Source: Pedinophyceae sp. YPF-701
Taxonomy: Eukaryota > Chlorophyta > Pedinophyceae
Direction of reading: 5' to 3'
DNA length: 64,000 bases
Assembly (NCBI GenBank): GCA_916048055.1
Contig: CAJZHL010000012.1
Location: 1,054,001 to 1,118,000 of the forward strand
The translations under genes were made by a program, and so were the position numbers. The notes below the pieces were generated by a model. That model was not told the DNA's origin. It saw only the letters and a list, made by a program, of their open reading frames with translations, and searched no databases. This document shows, in pieces, positions 11,401 to 23,400 of this stretch; the stretch's first letter is position 1, and each line of letters opens with the position of its first letter.

Positions 11401-14400
11401 GCCACAGAGAAGCTGTACGTCGACGCCGCGCCGCTCGCGCGCACCACCCGCACGCTGCCCGTCACCGCCGTAGCCGTGACATTGAACGTCGCGTCCACTG
11501 AGCACCACGCCGTCGCGCACTGCCTAAACAGGTTCACGTTTGACCGCCGCCACGTCTGCAGCGATGTAGGTGTACCCGTGCGCACGCCCAGCTCGTCGTT
11601 CGTCGACGACACCGCGTACATGTACAGCAGCACGCCCCCGCGTGGGTCCGTCTCACGCACGCTCGCTGGCTCAGCAGTCCCGAAGAAGAACCACAGCGCC
11701 TGCAGGTCTGGCAGGTCGCTGCCAGCGGCCGTCTTGCTGATGCGCATCTCGAACGACACCGACACCGTGCTGCCGATCACGTCCAGCCAGCCGATGGAGC
11801 CAAGCTTGGCCTGACGCCCCCCAGGGGTCAGGAGGACCTCCGGAGGGTTGCCAAGAGAAGCCGTGCTGAGCACAGACGCGTCGCCGAACAGAACCCCGGA
11901 CAATGGGTCCTCGAACGCCATCAGCGATCGCCGCGACGACATCATGCGCTTCGTCGCGAGCTGGCTGTCGATGCTGTCAAGCACAAACGTCAGCACGGCC
12001 TCCTTGACTGTGCCCTCGGCCTTGGACCGAAGACCCTGGATTGCGTCGTACACCGTCCTGTTCGTGACCCCGCCATTGATGTATGTCGCCAGCCCGCGGA
12101 GGGCCAGGTCGGTTGCCTTGGAGAGGATGGCGTTGCCCGTTGTGTTCGACAGCATGTTTGCAGAGCCTTGAGGATCATCGACGTTGCCCGAGACGACGCC
12201 CTTGACAGCCTGCGCTACGTCACCGAATGCCGACTCACCGAAGACGCCAGAGACAGCTCCACTGATCACTCCGTCCGCGGCAGTGATCTGCTCCTGGACT
12301 GTGTCACGGATGGACACCCTAGCTTCCTCGATCGTCTGCCCGACGACAGTGCCGCGGAGCGCTCCCCGGATCACGCTAGCGATGATGGAGACGCAGTTGT
12401 CGCCTTCGACCCCGCCGATGAATCCCGTCAGTTGCGTGATGGTGTCGGCAGCACTCCCTGAGAGAAGCGTGTCGATCCTGGAGACCAGCGCGTCCACCAC
12501 AGCGCTCGTGACGCGGCTGAGCTCCCTGTCAACGGTAGTCAGAATGGCCGTCTTGACAGCGTTGAGCAGACTCGACGTCACGGACGCGCCATTGGAAGAC
12601 AGAGACACGGCGTCATCAATGACACCCGTCATCGCGGCGTCGGCATTCCGACGCACTGCTGAGAGAACCACCTGTTCAAGATCATTCGCAATGGCCGCAA
12701 CCGTGCCACCGGAAACCACTCCGTCGACAGCCGCGGCAATGGTTTGCACTGCTTCCATCACGCTGATGCACGTCGGGTCGAGGCTGCTGAAGTCTCCCGC
12801 GGGCGGCACCACAGCATCGATCGCGGCGCGCACTTCGTCCATGGCGGTCGTCAAGCGCCTCTTGACGCCTCCAATAACGTCGTCGACAATGTCCTCAGCC
12901 GCGGACTGGAGAGTTCCAGTTGCCATTGCCTTGGCGAAGGCGGAAGAGACGCCCTGGGCGAAGCCGAGGGCGGCTTCCTTCGCAGCGATGATGTCCGCCA
13001 ACAAACGTTCTGCGGTGACCACTGCGGTGGGTCCTTCGAGAGCGCGCTGCATCAGCACCTCGATGAGCGGGCCAAGAGAGCGACCGATCTCTCCACCACT
13101 GGACAGCTCTGCAAGGCCGTTCGCCACAGCTGTGGACATTTCTGTCGACATCCGTGTCTCCACGTCCTGCCGCAGCTGCTGTACCTGCCCCACGAGGGCC
13201 CCTGCAGCAGCCGCGCGCGCCTGTCCGAGTACCGACCCGCTCAAGCCTTGCATCACCGCTGCCCGCAGCTTGTCCTCCACACCGCTCGCCACGCGGTCCC
13301 GCAGCGACGCATCCGTGTCGGTCGCGCGCCCTGACAGCGCCGTGCGCACCTCGCTCTCCACGGACGCCACCAAGCTGTCGCTCAATCCCACAGCCTCGAG
13401 GGCGGACCGCACCACACCGCTGGCAAGCGCCGCATCCGCAGCCGCGCTCACGTCCAGCTTGCTCACCTCGGCCTCCACCCGGGCCCTGATCGACCCCAGC
13501 ACGTCGCTCGACGCCCCGCCAGACGAGCCGCTCAGCCCACCGCGCAGGGCATCCGCCACGGCACCAGCGTCCGCCGGCCCGCTCGCGACCGCGCCCGACA
13601 CCGCCTCCCGCGCCGTCGCCGACAGCGCGCCGCTCATCGCGCTCTGCACGCTGCCCGTGCCGTTCCCAGACGCAGCCCCGCGCACCGCCGTCAGCACCGA
13701 GCCCTCAACGCGGCTCTGCACCTCGCGCACAACCTCGCTCACCACGCGCCCGGCCACCGCGCGCGCCGTCGCCTCCGCGTCGCTCGCCGCGCCCGCCACG
13801 GCCCGCGCCACCGCCGCCTGCACGTCTGCCGACGTCGCGGTCTCCACCGCACCGCGCACAGCCTCGCGGGTCGCCACCGCCACTGCACCGGCCTCGCCAG
13901 CCAGCGCCGTCACGCGCCGCGACACCGCCTCGCTCATCGACCGCACCACCGACGCAGCCACGCTCTCCACATCCGCTGCCGCAACCACGCCCGACACTGC
14001 GTCCGTCACCGCGCTCTCCAGGTTGCCAGCCACCGCGCGTGCCAGGTCCATGCACCCTGACAGCTCAGACGTCACGTCCGCGACCACCTTCCGCACCACC
14101 GCCTCCGCCGACGCCGCGCGACCCAGCGCCGCCAGCGCGCCGCGCGCCGCCGCCGCCGTGATGCTCCGCACGTCAGCCTCCGCAGCAGCACCCACGCTGT
14201 CCGCCACCGCCTCCGCCACCGCCGTGCCGCGGGCCACCTCCGACTCCACCGCCGTACGCAGCGACCGCACCATGCCCTCCACGCCCACCGACGCCTCAAG
14301 CACAGCCGACACCGCGTCCAGACCCGCCGACCGCAGCTCCCCAGCCTTGGCCAGCAGCCTGGCCTCCACGTTGTCGAACGCGCCCACCGGGTCCTGCCGC

Positions 14401-17400
14401 GCCTCCGCGACTGCGTTGCGGATCGCCGTCCGCACCGTCGATCCGCCCGCCGCAAGCAGCGCCTCCCGCAGCGGCGCCGAGTACGCCCGCTCAACGCCCC
14501 GCTGCACCACCGCCACCACCTCGGCAGCTGCGCCCTCGGCCATCGCCGCCAGCGCCCGTGCCGACACCTCCGCGGCCACCGTCGCCGCGTCCGCGCCGCC
14601 CGCCAGCGCCGCCTGCAGGCTCGCCGCCGACCGCACCGCCGTCTCCACCTCGGTGCGCACGTCCGCCACCAGGCCCTCGCCCAGGCCCTGCAGCACAGCC
14701 GCCTGCACCATCGCGCCGTCGGCCACCGACCCCAGCGCGCACGACCCGCCGTGCTCCGCCAGCGCTCGCATCACCGCGTCCTCCACCGCGCGCGTCACCG
14801 CGTCGCGGACAGTACCGCACACCACCTGCCCGCCAGCAAGGACGCGCTCGATGGCCTGCTGAGACGCCGCCTGCACGGCGTTGCGCAGCTCGCCAGTCAC
14901 CGACCCGGACAGCGCCCGCGCAGCCCCATTGACCGTCGACCGAATCGCGTCGTCGATCGCAGCCCGCGCTCCGTCAACTACCACACCCAGCAGGGGACCT
15001 GGAACCGCTCCTGCAACGGCCGCCTCGACCGAGTCCGCCAGCGCCGCCGCGTCCGCCACCACGCCCATGATCGCGCCGCGCACCGTCGCCTCCACGCCGC
15101 CCAGCGCGTTGAGCTCGCCCACAATGGCCTGTGCCACGCTCTCTGCCAGACCGGCCGCTTCCGCGGTGACGGCTCCCGCCACGTCCTCGCACAGCGCCTG
15201 GGCATCCGACAGAGCACCCTCGTAGATACCAGTCAGGTCCAGCGTTGGTGCACCGAGCTGCAAGAGACGTCGGTTTCCACTGATCTGTTGGAGCAGATTG
15301 CCTTCCAGCGTTGCAGTGGCATTTCTCAGGGCTCCCTGGATGAGTGTACTGTTCATTGATCGCGAAATGCCTGCCTCGGTCGCTCCCCTGTCGACGAACG
15401 CGGAGATCTCGCGAATGATGAGCGGGCGTGCCTCGGCAAGAGCGCGCTTGGCAAGCTCTGCAGCAACATGGCGGGCAACAACAGCAGCAATAGCAGAGCC
15501 GTCAGATGCGGCCTGCTGGATGCGGTCTTGTATCTCCTGCGCCGAAATCTGCGTCGACAACGCAGCCGAAATCTGGCTCTGCAGGTCTCCAGACAGCACC
15601 GCTGCCACTTGCTGGTCGAAGGACGACAGAAGCTGCGCATTCTGCTGCGACCAAGCAGAGTCCAGACTTGTGGCCAACGTCGCGCCCAGTCTGCTGCGGA
15701 CTTCCGCGACGACGGCACGCCGAATGTCGTCGGTGGCACTCTGAAGCACCTGACTGGCAGCCGCGCGCGCCTGTCCGAGTACCGACCCGCTCAAGCCTTG
15801 CATCACCGCTGCCCGCAGCTTGTCCTCCACACCGCTCGCCACGCGGTCCCGCAGCGACGCCTCCGTGTCGGTCGCGCGCCCTGACAGCGCCGTGCGCACC
15901 TCGCTCTCCACGGACGCCACCAAGCTGTCGCTCAATCCCACAGCCTCGAGGGCGGACCGCACCACACCGCTGGCAAGCGCCGCATCCGCAGCCGCGCTCA
16001 CGTCCAGCTTGCTCACCTCGGCCTCCACCCGGGCCCTGATCGACCCCAGCACGTCGCTCGACGCCCCGCCAGACGAGCCGCTCAGCCCACCGCGCAGGGC
16101 ATCCGCCACGGCACCAGCGTCCGCCGGCCCGCTCGCGACCGCGCCCGACACCGCCTCCTGCGCCGTCGCCGACAGCGCGCCGCTCATCGCGCTCTGCACG
16201 CTGCCCGTGCCGTTCCCAGACGCAGCCCCGCGCACCGCCGTCAGCACCGAGCCCTCGACGCGGCTCTGCACCTCGCGCACAACCTCGCTCACCACGCGCC
16301 CGGCCACCGCGCGCGCCGTCGCCTCCGCGTCGCTCGCCGCGCCCGCCACAGCCCGCGCCACCGCCGCCTGCACGTCCGCCGACGTCGCGGTCTCCACCGC
16401 ACCGCGCACAGCCTCGCGGGTCGCCACCGCCACTGCACCAGCCTCGCCAGCCAGCGCCGTCACGCGCCGCGACACCGCCTCGCTCATCGACCGCACCACC
16501 GACGCAGCCACGCTCTCCACGTCCGCCGCCGCAACCACGCCCGACACCGCGTCCGTCACCGCGCTCTCCAGGTTGCCAGCCACCGCGCGTGCCAGGTCCA
16601 TGCACCCAGACAGCTCAGACGTCACGTCCGCGACCACCTTCCGCACCACCGCCTCCGCCGACGCCGCGCGACCCAGCGCCGCCAGCGCGCCGCGCGCCGC
16701 CGCCGCCGTGATGCTCCGCACGTCAGCCTCCGCAGCAGCACCCACGCTGTCCGCCACCGCCTCCGCCACCGCCGTGCCGCGGGCCACCTCCGACTCCACC
16801 GCCGTACGCAGCGACCGCACCACGCCCTCGACGCCCACCGACGCCTCAAGCACAGCCGACACCGCGTCCAGACCCGCCGACCGCAGCTCCCCAGCCTTGG
16901 CCAGCAGCCTGGCCTCCACGTTGTCGAACGCGCCCACCGGGTCCTGCCGCGCCTCCGCGACTGCGTTGCGGATCGCCGTCCGCACCGTCGACCCGCCCGC
17001 CGCAAGCAGCGCCTCCCGCAGCGGCGCCGAGTACGCCCGCTCAACGCCCCGCTGCACCACCGCCACCACCTCGGCAGCTGCGCCCTCGGCCATCGCCGCC
17101 AGCGCCCGCGCCGACACCTCCGCGGCCACCGTCGCCGCGTCCGCGCCGCCCGCCAGCGCCGCCTGCAGGCTCGCCGCCGACCGCACCGCCGTCTCCACCT
17201 CGGTGCGCACGTCCGCCACCAGGCCCTCGCCCAGGCCCTGCAGCACAGCCGCCTGCACCATCGCGCCGTCGGTCACCGACCCCAGCGCGCACGACCCGCC
17301 GTGCTCCGCCAGCGCTCGCATCACCGCGTCCTCCACCGCGCGCGTCACCGCGTCGCGGACAGTACCGCACACTACCTGCCCGCCAGCAAGGACGCGCTCG

Positions 17401-20400
17401 ATGGCCTGCTGAGTGAAAATCTGCAGCTGCTGCTGCAGCGGCTGCACGATTGAGGTTGACGCGACTGCGACTCCAAAGTCAGCGACAGGCTGCATCGCCT
17501 GCACGATGGCTGTGTTGATGGGGGGCATGATGACGTCAAGGAGGGCGGGAGGCACAACGCCCGCAACAGCCGCCTCGACCGAGTCCGCCAGCGCCGCCGC
17601 GTCCGCCACCACGCCCATGATCGCGCCGCGCACCGTCGCCTCCACGCCGCCAAGCGCGTTGAGCTCGTCAACGATCGCCTGTGCCACGCTCTCTGCCAGA
17701 CCGGCCGCTTCCGTGGTGACGGCTCCCGCCAAGCCCTCGCACAGCGCCTGGACATCCGGCAAAGCGCCGTCGAAAATACCAGGCGGGCGCGGCGTTCCTG
17801 GAGCGGTCGTCGCAGCTGATGGCGTAGTTGCCTGCGTCGTCGCAGCCGATGCCGTTGTTTCCGCGGGCGGCGCAGTTGTCGCGGACTGCGTCGTGGCCGC
17901 TGGCGCATTGGTTGCCGCTGATGTGCCAGGCGTCGCGCCCGGCACAGTGGTCGTCGGCGGTGCCGTAGTCGTCGGCGGTGCCGTAGTCGTCGGCGACGCC
18001 GTAGTCGTCGGCGGTGCCGTTGTGCTCGCTCCCGGCCCGCCCGACAGCGACCGCACCCGCGTGTATGCCTCCAGCGCCGAGTGCCGCGCCCCGATCCCGT
18101 GCCACAGCTGCACGTTCGCCACGTCCGGCAGCCCGCCCGCCGGCGCAGCCACAGAGAAGCTGTACGTCGACGCCGCGCCGCTCGCGCGCACCACCCGCAC
18201 GCTGCCCGTCACCGCCGTAGCCGTGACATTGAACGTCGCGTCCACTGAGCACCACGCCGTCGCGCACTGCCTAAACAGGTTCACGTTTGACCGCCGCCAC
18301 GTCTGCAGCGATGTAGGTGTACCCGTGCGCACGCCCAGCTCGTCGTTCGTCGACGACACCGCGTACATGTACAGCAGCACGCCCCCGCGTGGGTCCGTCT
18401 CACGCACGCTCGCTGGCTCAGCAGTCCCGAAGAAGAACCACAGCGCCTGCAGGTCTGGCAGGTCGCTGCCAGCGGCCGTCTTGCTGATGCGCATCTCGAA
18501 CGACACCGACACCGTGCTGCCCGCAGCACCCTGCCACGCAACAGCGCCCTGGCGAGGGTCACGCCCACCGGGGGTCAGCAGGACCTCCAGGGGGGCGGTG
18601 CCGCTGGTGAGGGATGCGTCGCCAGACAGGACGCCGGAGCTCGGGTCCTCGAAGGCCAGCAGACTGCGCCGCGTGGCAGGCGGCAATGCACTCGAAGCCT
18701 CCGAAAGCAGGCTGTCGAAAACGGCGTTCATTCGCTCTTCCGTGCGATTGAAGACAACGCCTTCCAGCACGCGAGGCCCGCGTCGAGAGATCGCGCGAGC
18801 AACGAGCCGTGACACCTTGGGGCTCACGTTTGCTGCTGCCTCACGCGCGACGGCAGCTGCGGAGAACCCGGCCGTGGCGTCCAGCATCACGTCCTCGGGA
18901 CTCTCCGGGCCAGTGACGACTCTGACAACAGATGCAGAAATGAAGCCTCCAAGTTCGTCGCCAAACACGGTGGAAAGCACGCCCGCCATCGCGCCGTTTT
19001 CGGGATCGGTGACCTCCTCGATGAGCCGAGCCTTGATGTCGTCCTCGACATCCTGCGCCATCCGCCCGACGACCGTATCCCTGAGCACAGCAGCGACAAC
19101 TGACATCACGATCGAGGCGCAGTTCTTGCCGCTCGTTGCGGAGGTGAAGCCGGCGACAGCACTGATGGCATCGGTCACCGGGCCGTCGAGGACTTCGGCG
19201 AGGATGTCGTTCGTGGCGTCGGACACTTGGCTTGCAACGTCCATGATTGACGCTGAGGCCGTCGACCTGACCGCCTCCTCCACTGTCTCAACAACCTGCT
19301 GGCTCAGAGGACTCGACGAAGCCTCCGACAGGGCGCTACGCACGGCGTTGCCGGCCGCGCTCTCGATGTACGAGGACAGCGCTGTTGCCGCAGCTCTTGC
19401 TGCCGCATCGACAGTCTCCGCAAGCACGGTTCCCGTTACCAGGCTGTCCACTGTCGTCACCCCATCCGCAACCGACTTCGAAACCGTCCTGCAGACGTCG
19501 TCAAAGTCTCTGAGCTGCTTCGCCGCAGCCAAGCCCTCGGTGATGGCATTCGCGATGACAGAGATCGCGGCTGTCAAGGACCTCTTGACACTCGCAATGG
19601 CCGCGTTTGCGACGTCACGAAGGACCGCTCCTGAAGTCAGCCGCGCAAGTTCACGCGACACCGACTCACTCGTCGCGAGTGCGATGCGTGACACCGTCCT
19701 CATTATCTCCGCACCAGCCTCCTGGATCTCCGTCATGATGGACTCGCGGACAGTTGCGAACTCCGTATTCAAGGCGCTGTTGACGGCCTCTGCCACGTCG
19801 AAGTTCCCTCCGATGTTAGCCATGGCTGAGTTGACTTCCGACTGCAGGGCCTGCGTCGCAAGTGGAGCCAGGCCGTCGCTCACCAGCTGGATGAAGGACT
19901 CCTTCGCAGAAGACACGGCTGCTGATGCAGCGCTACGCGTAGCCCCGTTGACGCCCTCCGAGTAGGCCGTCGACACGGACAGAGAAACCTTGCCCTTGAC
20001 AGCATTGACGACGTTCTCGGTGATGGCCTGCTTCATTTCGGCTTTGACTCCATCGTCCAGGGAAGCAACGACGGCTGCTCGGATCGATGCCGCAGTTGCC
20101 GGCGACATGCTGCCCGAGCTCTCGAGCGCCACCGCATTCGCGACAAACTCCTCGCTGCTCGCCCTCAAGATGGACTCGTCCACAATTGCGCCGAGCTCGG
20201 CCTCAATCTTCGCGTAGACGACACCGACGACGCGCGACCCGATGCGAGTGGAGACGAGTGTGGAAAGGTCAACTGTGCCGGACGAGTTGACCGGCGCGCC
20301 ACGCAGAGCTCGCTTCATCGCCGCGACCACTGTGCCAGGGTCAGAGATGCCGTTCGCGACCGCGCCCGACACCGCCTCCTGCGCCGTCGCCGACAGCGCG

Positions 20401-23400
20401 CCGCTCATCGCGCTCTGCACGCTGCCCGTGCTCCCTGCAGACGCAGCCCCGCGCACCGCCGTCAGCACCGAGCCCTCCACGCGGCTCTGCACCTCGCGCA
20501 CAACCTCGCTCACCACGCGCCCGGCCACCGCGCGCGCCGTCGCCTCCGCGTCGCTCGCCGCGCCCGCCACAGCCCGCGCCACCGCCGCCTGCACGTCCGC
20601 CGACGTCGCGGTCTCCACCGCACCGCGCACAGCCTCGCGGGTCGCCACCGCCACTGCACCAGCCTCGCCAGCCAGCGCCGTCACGCGCCGCGACACCGCC
20701 TCGCTCATCGACCGCACCACCGACGCAGCCACGCTCTCCACGTCCGCTGCCGCAACCACGCCCGACACCGCGTCCGTCACCGCGCTCTCCAGGTTGCCAG
20801 CCACCGCGCGTGCCAGGTCCATGCACCCAGACAGCTCAGACGTCACGTCCGCGACCACCTTCCGCACCACCGCCTCCGCCGACGCCGCGCGACCCAGCGC
20901 CGCCAGCGCGCCGCGCGCCGCCGCCGCCGTGATGCTCCGCACGTCAGCCTCCGCAGCAGCACCCACGCTGTCCGCCACCGCCTCCGCCACCGCCGTGCCG
21001 CGGGCCACCTCCGACTCCACCGCCGTACGCAGCGACCGCACCACGCCCTCGACGCCCACCGACGCCTCAAGCACAGCCGACACCGCGTCCAGACCCGCCG
21101 ACCGCAGCTCCCCAGCCTTGGCCAGCAGCCTGGCCTCCACGTTGTCGAACGCGCCCACCGGGTCCTGCCGCGCCTCCGCGACTGCGTTGCGGATCGCCGT
21201 CCGCACCGTCGACCCGCCCGCCGCAAGCAGCGCCTCCCGCAGCGGCGCCGAGTACGCCCGCTCAACGCCCCGCTGCACCACCGCCACCACCTCGGCAGCT
21301 GCGCCCTCGGCCATCGCCGCCAGCGCCCGCGCCGACACCTCCGCGGCCACCGTCGCCGCGTCCGCGCCGCCCGCCAGCGCCGCCTGCAGGCTCGCCGCCG
21401 ACCGCACCGCCGTCTCCACCTCGGTGCGCACGTCCGCCACCAGGCCCTCGCCCAGGCCCTGCAGCACAGCCGCCTGCACCATCGCGCCGTCGGCCACCGA
21501 CCCCAGCGCGCACGACCCGCCGTGCTCCGCCAGCGCTCGCATCACCGCGTCCTCCACCGCGCGCGTCACCGCGTCGCGGACGGTGCCGCACACCACCTGC
21601 CCGCCAGCAAGGACGCGCTCGATGGCCTGCTGAGACGCCGCCTGCACGGCGTTGCGCAGCGCGCCAGTCACCGAACCGGACACTGCCGCCGTCAAGTCGG
21701 ATGCAGCAGACCGGATCGCGCCCCCGACGGCTGCTTGTGCGCTGTCGACAACAACTCCAAGGACTGGCCCAGGGATGGCGTCGAAAACAGCGTTCGTCAC
21801 CGTTGCGCCCAGTTCCCCGGCGTCTTCGATCAGGCCCTGAATCGACGACCGCACCACGGCCTCGACACCCCCTACTGCCGCCAGCCCGTCCATGACGACA
21901 GACGTCAAGGAGTTGGCGAGTGTGACTGCCTCGGACGTGACGTACGCCGTGACGCTCTCGCAAATCGCCTCCGCATCGACCATTGCACCTTGTGCCGTCG
22001 ACAACACGTCTTGGCCTGCTTGCGAGACCGCGCCCACCGAAGCGTCGATCTGCTGCAGCCGACGCCGCTGCGACACGGCCGAGAGCGTCGCGTCCGCAGC
22101 TGCGTCCAGCGCACCGCCCACTGCGCGCCGCAATGCGCGGACAAGGCCGGATGCCGCGCCGCTTTGCGGGTTTCCGTCCTCGTCGACAACGATCTGAAGC
22201 ACCTCGCGTGCAACGGTCGCCCCGAGGTTCCCGAGCACCTGGTCGCTCATCTTCGACTCCAGCGCCCCTCCAGTGGTCGCCGAGACGTCTGAAGCGAGCT
22301 GCGTTATGTCACCTACGCCCAGTTGCGTCTCGATCTCGGCCACCATAGACGACAGGCCTGCGCCTTCAATTGCTTGGCGAATTGTCGTGCCCAGGATGCC
22401 AGTGTCTTCGTCCGAGACTGACCCAGTCACGGACCGCACAAGCGACTCTCCGAGCAACTCCTCCAGCGCGTCGATGACGATCGCCTCGACCTGGCGCTTG
22501 AAAATGTCAAAGATGGATGCCGTGGACAGCTTCGTGGTCTTCACCCACCCCTCGTTGTGCTGAGCGTCAGGCGGGGCGCAAATCCGGTTCATCTTGAAGT
22601 CGCCCGAGAGCGGCTCCGACATCCCGAGCTCTTCCAGCTTGAGAGAGAACCCGATAATGATCTCCGTGCCAATCGTATCAGCAGGAGTGGCACTTGCAGG
22701 CCTGCAAACAACAACACACAGCGAGGACTGCAATCGGATCGCGGAACAAACATGCATGCGCGCACGACCAGCGATGCGCAGTCACGGGCGCGGACTCACC
22801 ACGTCAGCGAGCTGCAAACAGGGAACTTCGTGGCTCCGCCAAACAGTTCAATGGTGCAGCTGTCCAAGTCAACGACGGACAGGCCGCGACTCGTTCGCAT
22901 GCGCTCATTGCACCAGAAGTACGAGTGAATGTGAATCGGGTTCTGGGGAGTGCGGCGGAATCGCGCTCCAAGATCGCCGTCGTTGAAGCTTAGGTCTCGA
23001 GCGTCCGGCAGGGCTCTCTCTGGACACGCGCAAACCCCGTCCACCGCCACAACAGGCCCGCCTGCATCTGCCTGGCAGTCGCAGATGACGTCCTCTGGGT
23101 CGTCAGTGACAGCCTGCTCCCCGAGGCCGTCCTTTTCGCAATTGTTGACGTTCCCAGCGGGGGTCTCCTCGATGCAAGAGTCCGGGGTCTGGTTGTTACC
23201 CTCATCCTCCTGGAAGATATCGACGGGCTTCGTCTTGTTGCGGTCGTCGCCGTCGTCGTCCAAGATCAGGCCGATCGGGTCCTGCCCCTGGTCGCCAGCT
23301 CCAGCGCCGACGTACTCGCACGTGAGCGCATCTCCGGTTCGGATCTCAACGGCAGTTTCGTTGCACTTCGTGCACTGCATGCGTGCGACCGGGTCTGGGA

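Noticed and set aside
8902-19965. Very long plus-strand open frames opposite the helical blocks (for example 12184-14862 and 17413-19965, 850-890 codons)
   Set aside because: They are antisense to the giant gene, translate to Thr/Ser/Ala/Arg-only sequence and repeat wherever the helical block repeats. Codon bias of GC-rich Ala/Val helix on the other strand explains them.
9196-21680. Repeated blocks as a transposable element or CRISPR array
   Set aside because: The blocks stay in the host reading frame and encode the same helical protein. They lack terminal repeats, target duplications or any mobile-element gene, and the units are far too long for CRISPR repeats.
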